DNA of 60,813 bases from an uncultured Candidatus Saccharibacteria bacterium (GTDB lineage: Bacteria > Patescibacteriota > Saccharimonadia > Saccharimonadales > Saccharimonadaceae): contig CALISG010000016.1 in assembly GCA_938042065.1 (NCBI GenBank), positions 1 to 60,813 on the forward strand. Direction: 5' to 3'. Both the position numbers and the translations under genes were made by a program. Below, one piece after another: positions 33,279-41,238 of the stretch (position 1 is its first letter; each line of letters begins with the position of its first letter). Below the pieces are notes generated by a model. That model searched no databases and was not told the origin of the DNA. It was given only the letters and a program-made list of their open reading frames with translations.

Positions 33279-33553
33279 TGGAAGTCTCAGACGCATTTCG
33301 CATTCTCGGCGCAAAGACAGCTAAATTCTTTGGCCGGTACCACTTTTTATTGTTTTTCATGTTAGCTGCCGGCGGATTGTCAGTTGCTACCATCCTACTC
33401 TATCAAACACTCACTACGCCAGCAGAAGAACCGCAAGCTAGCACCTCCGCTAGTTTTGATGATACTACCATCAAACGCATCCGCAAGCTAAAATCAGCTG
33501 GCAATGCACCGAGCACACCGCCGCCAGCCAACGATAGGACAAACCCGTTTTAG
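33278..33553 (+). CDS. Small membrane protein of the pilus operon
   Basis: A 91-residue protein with one membrane helix (about 22-43) and a Pro/Ser/Thr-rich tail ending 'DRTNPF'. Its start shares one base with the pilO stop and it precedes the PRC-barrel gene by 3 bp, so it belongs to the pilus unit. It occupies the position of pilP but shows no PilP beta domain or lipobox. A periplasm-free stand-in for PilP is possible. Confidence 0.7.
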   Translation: MEVSDAFRILGAKTAKFFGRYHFLLFFMLAAGGLSVATILLYQTLTTPAEEPQASTSASFDDTTIKRIRKLKSAGNAPSTPPPANDRTNPF

Positions 33554-33556
33554 TCT

Positions 33557-34135
33557 ATGATTTTGCTCGGTTCAGCGGTACTCAATGCAGAAATATTCAG
33601 CATTCAAACTGGCGGCAAGGTAGCGCACACAACCCGCGCAATCATTAATCCCGCCAATCTGCAAATCATTGCCTTCGAAGTGTCAGGGCCGCTAGTTCAG
33701 CAACACCCCGCGCTGATGTTGCTTAGCGATGTCCGCGAACTGAGCAATATGGGCTTCATTGTCGACGACATCGACCAATTCATAGCTCCGACCGACGTTG
33801 TGCGCGTCAACGACGTCTACCAGCTAAAGTTTGATATCATCGGTAAACTAGTACTTGATGAAAAACGCCATAAACTTGGTAAAGTCATCGACTTCACAAT
33901 AGATACCACGCAGTTTCTTATTATGCAGCTGTCGGTCAAGCGGCCACTGCTACGCAGCTTCAACGACACTGAGATTTTAGTACATCGCAGCCAGATTATC
34001 GAGATTAACAACGATTCAATTGTCGTCCATTCCCAAGCTAAAGCCCCCGAGCCAGAACTCCATGAAGTAGTCGGTAGCTATATCAATCCGTTCCGCAAAC
34101 CAAAGCAGGCTCGACAGAATTCAGATATTGATTAG
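33557..34135 (+). CDS. PRC-barrel domain protein at the end of the pilus operon
   Basis: A 192-residue soluble protein with two PRC-barrel-like halves: 'LNAEIFSIQTGGKVAHTTRA' with 'INPANLQIIAFEV', and 'IIGKLVLDEKRHKLGKVIDF' with 'FLIMQLSVKR'. PRC barrels act as adaptors in RNA processing and photosynthetic assembly. A role in pilus assembly or its regulation is inferred only from position (3 bp after the small membrane protein). The last codons overlap the convergent recX stop by 4 bp. Confidence 0.85.
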   Translation: MILLGSAVLNAEIFSIQTGGKVAHTTRAIINPANLQIIAFEVSGPLVQQHPALMLLSDVRELSNMGFIVDDIDQFIAPTDVVRVNDVYQLKFDIIGKLVLDEKRHKLGKVIDFTIDTTQFLIMQLSVKRPLLRSFNDTEILVHRSQIIEINNDSIVVHSQAKAPEPELHEVVGSYINPFRKPKQARQNSDID

Positions 34136-34806
34136 TAATCTTCTCGGCGCAAAGCGGTTTTGATATCATCAAAGCTAAATCCCTGGCGCGCTAGATACTG
34201 CATGAACTTTTGCTCATCAGAGTAACGCCGGCGTTTTTTAGCAATAACTTTAGCCAGCTCGTCGATATCATTACGCGACGAATCTGCGATTACCGAATCA
34301 ATGATTGTCTGTACTATACCTTTTGCCGCCAATTCGCTACACAGTTTTCGTATAGATACGCCTTTAATCTGGTGCCGATTTTCAACCCACCAGTTAGCAA
34401 ATTTCTGGTCGTCAATATAACCGCGCGCTTGCAGCTTAGTAAAAACGCGCTCCGCCACAGTTTTAGTGACACCTGGCTTTTCCGCTAACTTACCAGTTTT
34501 TCTATTTTTATATTTACGAGCCAATGTTTTACGGTAAAGGTAATCGCGTACTTCACTGCTACTGCGCGGCCGCATCAATACATATTCAAGAGTGCGAGCA
34601 TACAGCTTGCCGAATTCGCTTTCCTGCTTGAGGCTAGCTAGCTCCTCTTTCGATAAAACCTGGCCAGCCTTAATTCCAAGATCAACAACCTGCGAAATAT
34701 CCAGGCTAAAATAATATTTGCCATCAATATACACATTGACGCGATCCGAATCGCGAACTTGCGGCGAAAGCGACGTCACAGTATATCGTTCTTGCTGCTG
34801 GACCAT
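34132..34806 (-). CDS. recX: RecA regulator RecX
   Basis: A 224-residue helical repeat protein that binds RecA filaments and limits their growth. Recognisable: 'LEYVLMRPRSSSEVRDYLYRK' with the usual R-x-R-S, 'RVFTKLQARGYIDDQKFANWW' and the C-terminal 'QKFMQYLARQGFSFDDIKTAL'. Slightly longer than E. coli RecX, with a basic insert ('RKYKNRKTGK'). Its stop overlaps the PRC-barrel gene in convergent orientation. A TATAAT box 6 nt before ATG 34806 suggests a leaderless mRNA separate from recA. Confidence 0.93.
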   Translation of the reverse strand: MVQQQERYTVTSLSPQVRDSDRVNVYIDGKYYFSLDISQVVDLGIKAGQVLSKEELASLKQESEFGKLYARTLEYVLMRPRSSSEVRDYLYRKTLARKYKNRKTGKLAEKPGVTKTVAERVFTKLQARGYIDDQKFANWWVENRHQIKGVSIRKLCSELAAKGIVQTIIDSVIADSSRNDIDELAKVIAKKRRRYSDEQKFMQYLARQGFSFDDIKTALRREDY

Positions 34807-34812
34807 ATCATT

Positions 34813-34818
34813 ATTATA
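34813..34818 (-). promoter_or_regulatory. -10 box of recX (leaderless configuration)
   Basis: TATAAT on the minus strand 6 nt before the ATG, with no ribosome site between. Confidence 0.6.
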
Positions 34819-34950
34819 GCTGAAAAAGCGGCCATTTACCGACTAGCAAGCTACTATAGTTTGCATAAATTATCATAGTATTCAAAGATACTACACCACT
34901 AAACCCAGCTCGAATGAATATACTTCTAGCAGGCTGTTTTCTTTTTACTT

Positions 34951-35994
34951 CTAATCTTTCGGTTCTGGTTCAGCGACCTTTTCGCGAACTTTAGCGTCAA
35001 TTTCAGCCAGGACTTCTGGATTTTCTTTCAAGTATTTTTTAGTAGCTTCGCGACCTTGGCCGATTGTTGCATCATTATACTTATAAAACGCTCCAGATTT
35101 ACTCAGGATTCCGTACTGAACACCCAGATCGACAACATCACCCGTTTTGCTGATACCCTCGTTGTACATGATATCAAACTCAGCCGTACGGAACGGCGGC
35201 GCAATCTTGTTCTTGACGATCTTGACGCGCGTGCGGTTACCGCGGATCTCATCACCGTCCTTGATTTGCCCAATTCGGCGAATGTCTGCTCGCACCGATG
35301 CATAAAACTTAAGCGCATTACCGCCAGTAGTTGTCTCGGGGTTGCCAAACATCACACCGATTTTCATGCGGATTTGATTAATAAAGATTACCGTAGCCTT
35401 CGATTTGTTAATAATACCAGTTAATTTGCGTAGTGCCTGGCTCATTAATCGTGCTTGCAAACCCATGTGTGAATCACCCATGTCGCCGTCAATTTCAGCT
35501 TGTGGCACCAACGCTGCTACTGAATCAACTACTATTAGATCAACGGCATTTGAGCGCACAAGCGTTTCGACAATTTCCAGCGCTTGCTCGCCATTGTCGG
35601 GCTGCGATACTAGCAAATTATCAGTGTCAACGCCAAGCCGTTTAGCATATGCTGGATCAAGTGCATGCTCAGCATCAATAAAGGCTGCCGTACCGCCTTG
35701 TTTTTGCATTTCAGCGATAGCATGTAGTGTCAAGGTTGTCTTACCGCTTGATTCTGGACCATAAATCTCGATAATGCGACCTTTCGGATAACCGCCGCCC
35801 AGCGCCAAATCTAAGCTCAGACTACCACTTGGCAATAGCTCGACATCAACTTTTTTAGCTTCTCCTAGCTTCATGATTGAGCCGTCGCCAAACTGCTTGG
35901 TAATCTGCTCCATCGCCAAGCCCAACGCCTTTAACTTGCCGTCGTCAGCCGCTGGCTTATCTGCAGATGTTTTTGGTTCGCTTTTCTTCGCCAT
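34951..35994 (-). CDS. recA: Recombinase RecA
   Basis: A 347-residue recombinase. P-loop 'GPESSGKTT', 'SLDLALGGGYPKGRIIEIYG' before it, 'VDSVAALVPQAEI', L2 loop with 'GNPETTTGGNALKFYAS' and C-terminal domain 'YGILSKSGAFYKYN' are all standard. The start ATG follows AAAGGGGAG, a strong ribosome site, and a -10 lies 35 nt upstream, so unlike its neighbour recX it has a normal leader. No LexA operator is visible. Central to recombination of DNA taken up by the pilus/ComEC route. Confidence 0.98.
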   Translation of the reverse strand: MAKKSEPKTSADKPAADDGKLKALGLAMEQITKQFGDGSIMKLGEAKKVDVELLPSGSLSLDLALGGGYPKGRIIEIYGPESSGKTTLTLHAIAEMQKQGGTAAFIDAEHALDPAYAKRLGVDTDNLLVSQPDNGEQALEIVETLVRSNAVDLIVVDSVAALVPQAEIDGDMGDSHMGLQARLMSQALRKLTGIINKSKATVIFINQIRMKIGVMFGNPETTTGGNALKFYASVRADIRRIGQIKDGDEIRGNRTRVKIVKNKIAPPFRTAEFDIMYNEGISKTGDVVDLGVQYGILSKSGAFYKYNDATIGQGREATKKYLKENPEVLAEIDAKVREKVAEPEPKD

Positions 35995-36048
35995 ATCTCC
36001 CCTTTCTTGCTGATATCTTTAATTATACATGAGCGACGCAGTTTTTGG

Positions 36049-36054
36049 TATAAT
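36049..36054 (+). promoter_or_regulatory. -10 box of the orphan pseudopilin (leaderless configuration)
   Basis: TATAAT ends 7 nt before ATG 36062; no Shine-Dalgarno. It is divergent from the recA promoter. Confidence 0.6.
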
Positions 36055-36061
36055 GGTAAGT

Positions 36062-36460
36062 ATGAAACAAAACGGCTTCACAGTTATTGAACTTTTACTG
36101 GTGATAGTTTTACTTGGAGTTGGCAGCTGGCTATTTTTTAATGAAAAAGCAACTATCGATGCCACTGCTCGCGATAATCAGCGTAAGGTTGCCATCAACG
36201 CGATGTATTACGGATTGGAAGAGTATTTCTACGCTAAAAACGGCTATTATCCGGCTTCGATTGACAGCAAAACGCTGCGCACCGTCGACCCTGCTCTCTT
36301 CACTGATCCGAAAGGCAAAAAACTTGGCAATAGTGGCAGCAGCTACGTCTACGAATCAACAGGTTGCAATAACGAGAATCGATGCACTGGCTACACGCTA
36401 CGCAGTTCAATGGAGCGTGAAGATACTTACACCAAGACTAATCGCGATCACAAGAAATAA
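36062..36460 (+). CDS. Type IV pilin-like (pseudopilin) protein
   Basis: A 132-residue prepilin with a six-residue leader ending in Gly before 'FTVIELLLVIVLLGVG': the class III signal, with Glu at mature position 5. After the membrane helix comes a globular head with 'NQRKVAINAMYYGLEEYFYA' and two Cys ('TGCNNENRC') that could form the C-terminal loop. An upstream ATG at 36029 adds residues without a ribosome site and runs through the -10 box, so it was rejected. It lies apart from the pilB operon, next to recA, which suggests a competence-type minor pilin. A prepilin peptidase is not in the window. Confidence 0.87.
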   Translation: MKQNGFTVIELLLVIVLLGVGSWLFFNEKATIDATARDNQRKVAINAMYYGLEEYFYAKNGYYPASIDSKTLRTVDPALFTDPKGKKLGNSGSSYVYESTGCNNENRCTGYTLRSSMEREDTYTKTNRDHKK

Positions 36461-36464
36461 TCAG

Positions 36465-37238
36465 CTAGTCATCATTCGTGACTGGGCGGCCATTCTTGAA
36501 CGCCTCAACGGCATTATTAAGAACCGCTACTTGGTTTTTTGGATCAGCAACATAGTTAAAGCGATAGGTTGTTTCGTCGCCCTCGGTACTTAACCGAATC
36601 GAGCCGTAATTAAATAAAGTTTGTAGAATACCTTTTTGCGAGTAGCTAGAGTCCTCGATATTCATCAGGCTAACTGTTTGTTCGCGTTTTGAGAACAAGC
36701 TTATTTGAATTTCTTGAATAACACTTTCGTTGGTCAGGAAAAAGCGATTTTGCATATATACCCAAATCGCTATATACAAACCGATACCGAATAAAATAAT
36801 CACCATCAAGCAAATCAAAATAACCTGCGGATACATTGATTGCGCCAAGCCAATCGGCTTAGCAATATCAGGGTAGCAAAACATGAAAACTGACACCAAA
36901 ATAATTGCAAGAATCATCGCAAATGTCGGCCCCCAAATACCAATGCTGTGCCGCGGAATCATTTGAATGACATACTCATGCTCGCTGAGATTAAGCCACG
37001 GGTAGAGGCGGCATGATTCCTCGTGCTTGCGGCGGGTTTCTTCGGAAATATGAACCGGAATCGGCTCGGTTGAGCGCGCTACATGCACAACCTGCTTGCC
37101 AGAGTCGGTGACTGATACTGGGTTGGTTTGCACAGCCGATTCTGTACCAGTAGCCTGCTCTTGCTGTTGTGAAGCTGTGTATAACGGACGTCCTTCAGCG
37201 TCGTAAGCGACTGGTCTGCGGCTATCGTCATCGTCCAT
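36465..37238 (-). CDS. PH-domain (DUF304/bPH2-like) membrane protein
   Basis: A 257-residue protein with a disordered N-terminus, two membrane helices (about 110-128 and 140-162) and a C-terminal domain of the bacterial PH type ('FLTNESVIQEIQISLFSKREQ', 'VSLMNIEDSSYSQKGILQTLF', 'YGSIRLST'). Topology puts the PH domain in the cytoplasm. Role unknown; often found near cell-envelope genes. Start ATG 37238 follows a GGAGG site and a TATACT box. Confidence 0.82.
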   Translation of the reverse strand: MDDDDSRRPVAYDAEGRPLYTASQQQEQATGTESAVQTNPVSVTDSGKQVVHVARSTEPIPVHISEETRRKHEESCRLYPWLNLSEHEYVIQMIPRHSIGIWGPTFAMILAIILVSVFMFCYPDIAKPIGLAQSMYPQVILICLMVIILFGIGLYIAIWVYMQNRFFLTNESVIQEIQISLFSKREQTVSLMNIEDSSYSQKGILQTLFNYGSIRLSTEGDETTYRFNYVADPKNQVAVLNNAVEAFKNGRPVTNDD

Positions 37239-37270
37239 GATACCTCCTCGTTTATACTACTTGTAGTATA

Positions 37271-38281
37271 CTATAAATTCCCTGCATTGCCGAGATGCCG
37301 CTTCGCCTTAATCGTTACCCGGCGGCCGCGCGGCGTGCGCTCAATGAAGCCAATTTGCAGTAAATACGGCTCATAAAAGTCCTCAATCGTTGTTGCTTCG
37401 TCGCCAGTCAGGGCGGCAATGGTGGTTAGACCCACCGGATTGTCACCATAATTTTCCAGGATTGATTGTAGTAAATTACGGTCGGCTGGGTCTAATCCCA
37501 ACTCATCCACTTCCAGCATTTCCAAAGCACTCGTTGTCGTTTTCACATCAATTATGCCATCACCATTGACGTCGGCATAGTCGCGCACGCGCTTGAGCAG
37601 GCGATTGGCGATGCGCGGCGTCAGGCGGGCCCGCGTCGATAGTAAATCCGCTGCTTCGCGCCGAATCGACGACTCCAGAATGGCTGCACTCCGCGTCACA
37701 ATCTTAGCAATATCCTCTGGCTCGTAAAATTCCAAGCGGTAAATATGCCCAAACCGATCGCGCAGCGGTGCCGCCAGACTACCCGTCCGCGTCGTCGCAC
37801 CGATGACCGTAAACCGCGGCAAGTCCAGCCGGATTGACCGAGCTGCCGGCCCTTTGCCGATGACGATATCCAGCTTGAAATCCTCCATCGCCGAATACAA
37901 AATCTCCTCCACCGCCCGGCCGAGGCGATGAATTTCATCGATGAACAAAATATCGCCGTCCGCCAGATTAGTCAAAATCGACGCCAAATCGCCCGCTTTC
38001 TCAATCGCCGGGCCGCTGGTCACACGCAAATTTGTGCCCATTTCATTAGCAATCACCGTCGCCATGGTCGTCTTGCCAAGCCCCGGCGGGCCGTACAGCA
38101 ACACATGGTCAAGCGGCTCGCTGCGCTGTTTGGCAGCAGCAATCGCCAATTTCAAATTCTTTTTCAGCCGCTCCTGCCCGATGTATTCCGTAAAACTCTG
38201 CGGACGCAGACTTACCTCAATCCGTTGCTCCTCAGCGTCGTCGTCATGTGAACTGGTATCGACTATTCGTTCAATTGCCAT
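37271..38281 (-). CDS. ruvB: Holliday junction DNA helicase RuvB
   Basis: A 336-residue AAA+ branch-migration motor. N-terminal 'LRPQSFTEYIGQERLKKNLKL', Walker A 'GPPGLGKTT', Walker B 'ILFIDEIHR', sensor 'VIGATTRTGSLAAPLRDRFG' and C-terminal winged helix 'YEPYLLQIGFIERTPRGR' in order. Full length. Its usual partner ruvA is separated from it by an HD gene and a DUF262 gene. A TATAAT lies 6 nt before the ATG. Confidence 0.97.
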   Translation of the reverse strand: MAIERIVDTSSHDDDAEEQRIEVSLRPQSFTEYIGQERLKKNLKLAIAAAKQRSEPLDHVLLYGPPGLGKTTMATVIANEMGTNLRVTSGPAIEKAGDLASILTNLADGDILFIDEIHRLGRAVEEILYSAMEDFKLDIVIGKGPAARSIRLDLPRFTVIGATTRTGSLAAPLRDRFGHIYRLEFYEPEDIAKIVTRSAAILESSIRREAADLLSTRARLTPRIANRLLKRVRDYADVNGDGIIDVKTTTSALEMLEVDELGLDPADRNLLQSILENYGDNPVGLTTIAALTGDEATTIEDFYEPYLLQIGFIERTPRGRRVTIKAKRHLGNAGNL

Positions 38282-38287
38282 AAACTA

Positions 38288-38293
38288 ATTATA
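38288..38293 (-). promoter_or_regulatory. -10 box of ruvB (leaderless configuration)
   Basis: TATAAT on the minus strand 6 nt before ATG 38281. Confidence 0.6.
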
Positions 38294-38297
38294 TCAT

Positions 38298-39200
38298 TCA
38301 GAAAGATACACTATTACCAACAGGGGCAATTTTGCCAACATTCCCAGGAATTGACAACCGATCAGCACAAGCAGTTGGCCAATTGTTAAACACTTCTTGG
38401 CTAGGTTCGCCCAACTCCCCGCTAGTAATGAACTTTTTATTGTCTTCAACTCGACTCAACATCCACTTAATCACTTCCTCCGCAACACCACATGCCCTCA
38501 TGTCATTTTCCAGATAATCCTGATAATTAGACAAGAACAGAGACTCTAATTCCTGAAACTCCTGCCATGACATATTACTACATCCTTCGACCCTAAATCT
38601 CGTAGCGTAATTCAAAAAGTCCTGATTGTTCGCTCCCCAGATATAGCCAAGATCAGCATGATGCAACAATTTAGCCTCAATACTATCACGACAAACCCTC
38701 TCTTTTGGACCAATGATCGTCCCGAGAATTGCCCTTTCCATGAACTCATACTCAGCTGAATTAGGTTCATATTGCTCGCCAAGGAATGAGACAGCGTAAT
38801 GTTCTTTAGTGGGATATCCATATGGAGGTGGACCAACCGCAAGTCCAGCATCGTGTGCTGCAGCTGCCTCCAACAGCAAGTCCTTTTGATATAAACTTAA
38901 ACTGTCAGCTGGAATAATATCTGTCAATAGTAACCGGAGTGAACGCATCACATCCACACCATGAGCTGCCTGGTGGTATGGATAGTCGGGGTATTTGGCC
39001 AGTAGATCAACTGAAAAAGCAGCAAGAGAATCTGCTCGTTCTTTGTCATAAAATAATGTTACAAGATGCTTATGTGAGACATACTGCTCCAATTCGTTTG
39101 AATGGGACACTTCGGAAGACGTCATCACCGAACCGCCGGGAGCGTCATAATTTTCCAACGAAGACCATCCAGGAGTTTTAGCTGATGTATCTATATTCAC
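38298..39200 (-). CDS. HD-domain protein resembling class I cyclic-nucleotide phosphodiesterases
   Basis: A 300-residue protein starting at GTG 39200. The core resembles eukaryotic-type PDEs: 'YHQAAHGVDVMRSL' corresponds to the first HxxxH motif, 'AAAAHDAGLAV' to the second His-Asp and 'LLHHADLGYI' to the third (normally HxADLSNP). The order and spacing match class I PDEs better than HD-GYP proteins. No sensor domain is present; N- and C-termini are hydrophilic. Whether it degrades a cyclic nucleotide is unknown. It lies between ruvB and the DUF262 gene, in a region that interrupts the usual ruvA-ruvB adjacency. Confidence 0.75.
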   Translation of the reverse strand: MNIDTSAKTPGWSSLENYDAPGGSVMTSSEVSHSNELEQYVSHKHLVTLFYDKERADSLAAFSVDLLAKYPDYPYHQAAHGVDVMRSLRLLLTDIIPADSLSLYQKDLLLEAAAAHDAGLAVGPPPYGYPTKEHYAVSFLGEQYEPNSAEYEFMERAILGTIIGPKERVCRDSIEAKLLHHADLGYIWGANNQDFLNYATRFRVEGCSNMSWQEFQELESLFLSNYQDYLENDMRACGVAEEVIKWMLSRVEDNKKFITSGELGEPSQEVFNNWPTACADRLSIPGNVGKIAPVGNSVSF

Positions 39201-39209
39201 AGCTTATTT

Positions 39210-39215
39210 ATTATA
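39210..39215 (-). promoter_or_regulatory. -10 box of the PDE-like gene
   Basis: TATAAT on the minus strand, 9 nt before GTG 39200. Confidence 0.5.
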
Positions 39216-39256
39216 ACTTATTTTTTATATTTAGTCAATATACAGACGTACTGCTG

Positions 39257-39284
39257 CAACCTAGGTTGTATAATTACAATTATA
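39257..39284. repeat. Pair of palindromes beside the ruvA relic
   Basis: CAACCTAGGTTG (39257-39268) is a perfect 12-bp palindrome; directly adjacent, TATAATT and AATTATA separated by two bases (39269-39284) form a second one. They sit between the PDE-like gene's promoter and the relic of the ruvA 3' end. They could be an operator, or the site of a recombination event. Confidence 0.55.
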
Positions 39285-39288
39285 TAGC

Positions 39289-39350
39289 CTATGTTTTCAG
39301 CGCCTCAGTTGCCCGCTGCGCTGTCTGTAGATTAGCGTCCACTCTTCTAT
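39289..39350 (-). pseudogene. ruvA: Relic of the ruvA 3' end
   Basis: Minus-strand translation reads 'VDANLQTAQRATEALKT' then TAG, against 'VDTNLPTAQRVTMALKS' then TGA at the end of the intact ruvA (41239-41817): 12 of 17 residues identical, and the same in-frame end. The strand and orientation are those of ruvA. Upstream similarity fades quickly. It lies just downstream of the DUF262 gene, as expected if that gene was inserted at the end of ruvA with a second copy of the terminus. Confidence 0.65.
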
Positions 39351-39384
39351 TTTCTGACAGTCTCCAAGACGTAGTTCGGTGCCG

Positions 39385-41184
39385 TCACAAAGTCTTGTAG
39401 TACTCTCTTACCATCTCTGCCATTAGCACTTGCCGCTGCTGCAAGAATTCATCATAATCATCGACCTCGGCTTGCAATAATATTTTTGGGATAGCGTTGT
39501 CTTCAAAGTTGTTTATCATCTCGGCTTCGTTAACGATATCGCTATGGTGATTATTCCCTCCGGATAGTATATCGCCTAAATATTCGCGCGGCGCTAAATC
39601 GCTAACTGAGATATTTATATCATTACGAAGATGCACAAAATTAGCAATCCGATTATATTTTGATTTATCATACCCGTGTTTAACTAAATAATTCTTCGGA
39701 AAAATATGATGGATATCGTCGGTTGCTAAATCGCGCGCAATGTTGTTCTTTGATAAAAAACTCTGCTTCAACAGTTTATTCTGCGCCGCGATAAACATGT
39801 GCCAAAACGGATTATTGGTCGTCGGCTTATCGAATTCGTCCACCAGAGTTGAATTCCAAAAAACATCTGATAATTCTTGCTCTTCAAGCGTTGCAATAAA
39901 TTTTGCCATATCACCAGCAGATTGGATTCGTTTGATATCTTGTTCAAATTGCGTTTCAAAACCGCCAGAATGCCGACCCGTCATCAGCGAAATTGCTAAC
40001 AACCGCCGCACCAGCGAATTGGCGTCAGCATGGTTTTCGCCGATGCCTAACAGCCGCAAATACATCGCGTACGCATAATTAACCGCATTGCGCGCAATCA
40101 GCATATTTGGTTCATCATAGCCGCTGCCGCGCAAAATATTCTGTACAAATTGTTTGAATTTGTTTTCATTGGTAAATTGGTACAGACCTTTTTCTAGTTT
40201 TTGGAATGACAGGTCGGCAATCTCTTTTTCGTCTTGCCGCGTTTCAAAATTACGCCCCGAAAGTAGCGACACCACATCGCCAAGCTTGCCTCGGGCAAAC
40301 TGTGTCAATCCAACAACTCGGATAATGTCATTGTATGTTGGATCATACAAATCGTCTGTCTCATTTTTGAGCCAAGCAATCTTTGCAAAATAATCTGTTT
40401 TAGCGAATTCAGAATCATTCTGCGCTATGTCTTTGAATTGATCCGGAGCAGCCGATAGATGCGCAAAATAATCAATAAATTTGCGCAACCTCATACCCAT
40501 TTCATCGCCCGGGTCCTTTTCGTACACAGCAATCTTGCTCATGGCAAAATCGGCATTGCTGAGATTGACGCCGCTGGCATTAATCCGCACAAATATTTCA
40601 TTGACTATATTTATATCCAGCGACGGACTAAGCTGAATTTCGCCAATTTGTTTATTTTTGATCTGGATAAGACGATTCAGTCGCGAATTAATCTCTTGGC
40701 GGGTTGTTCCTGGGTTTCTGGCAACATATTCATCGACAAACGTCAGCGTATCATAACCGTTGACCATCACCTCGGCAATATCGCTAATCCATTCCTTACC
40801 GCGTTCAGTCGAGCTTGTACGTGTGCGAAACTCCTCGGTTAGAGGATTAAACGATATAGCAATCCGGCGCTTCTTGTATTTTTTATCAACAACATTCAAG
40901 CCGCTGATTGCCGCCCTCAATGCCGTAATCCGCTGCTGGCCGTCAATCAAAATTCGCTTGCCCTGCGAAGTTGAGCCGTCTTTGAGTTTAACGTCTGGAT
41001 TTTGCCAGGTGATAATATATCCAACCGGGTATCCCTGATATAGTGAATCCATCAAATCTCGCACCTGAGTGCTCGTCCATACAAACGGCCGCTGGATCTC
41101 TGGAATCGCAATCGCGCCGCTTTCCACCCAAGCCAGAATCGTACTAATCGGCGTTTGATTAAGAGAGAATTTTGTATCTTCCAT
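39385..41184 (-). CDS. DUF262/HNH protein, single-chain GmrSD-like type IV restriction enzyme
   Basis: A 599-residue protein. N-terminal DUF262 (ParB/Srx-like NTPase) domain: 'IPEIQRPFVWTSTQVRDLMD', 'YPVGYIITW' and the signature 'RILIDGQQRITAL'; a long helical middle with 'VNEIFVRINASGVNLSNADF'; and a C-terminal DUF1524-type HNH nuclease region with 'DDIHHIFPKNYL' and the Asn-rich 'IANFVHLRNDINISVSDLA'. GmrS and GmrD homologues fused in this way restrict phage DNA carrying glucosylated or otherwise modified cytosine. Target here is unknown. It lies between ruvA and the relic of ruvA's end and probably is an acquired defence gene. A TATAAT is 9 nt before the ATG. Confidence 0.87.
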   Translation of the reverse strand: MEDTKFSLNQTPISTILAWVESGAIAIPEIQRPFVWTSTQVRDLMDSLYQGYPVGYIITWQNPDVKLKDGSTSQGKRILIDGQQRITALRAAISGLNVVDKKYKKRRIAISFNPLTEEFRTRTSSTERGKEWISDIAEVMVNGYDTLTFVDEYVARNPGTTRQEINSRLNRLIQIKNKQIGEIQLSPSLDINIVNEIFVRINASGVNLSNADFAMSKIAVYEKDPGDEMGMRLRKFIDYFAHLSAAPDQFKDIAQNDSEFAKTDYFAKIAWLKNETDDLYDPTYNDIIRVVGLTQFARGKLGDVVSLLSGRNFETRQDEKEIADLSFQKLEKGLYQFTNENKFKQFVQNILRGSGYDEPNMLIARNAVNYAYAMYLRLLGIGENHADANSLVRRLLAISLMTGRHSGGFETQFEQDIKRIQSAGDMAKFIATLEEQELSDVFWNSTLVDEFDKPTTNNPFWHMFIAAQNKLLKQSFLSKNNIARDLATDDIHHIFPKNYLVKHGYDKSKYNRIANFVHLRNDINISVSDLAPREYLGDILSGGNNHHSDIVNEAEMINNFEDNAIPKILLQAEVDDYDEFLQQRQVLMAEMVREYYKTL

Positions 41185-41193
41185 GACTATCTA

Positions 41194-41199
41194 ATTATA
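41194..41199 (-). promoter_or_regulatory. -10 box of the DUF262 gene
   Basis: TATAAT on the minus strand, 9 nt before ATG 41184, giving the gene its own promoter separate from ruvA. Confidence 0.55.
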
Positions 41200-41238
41200 T
41201 CGCACAAGCAAAATGTTTACGAATACCTTCATTATCTA

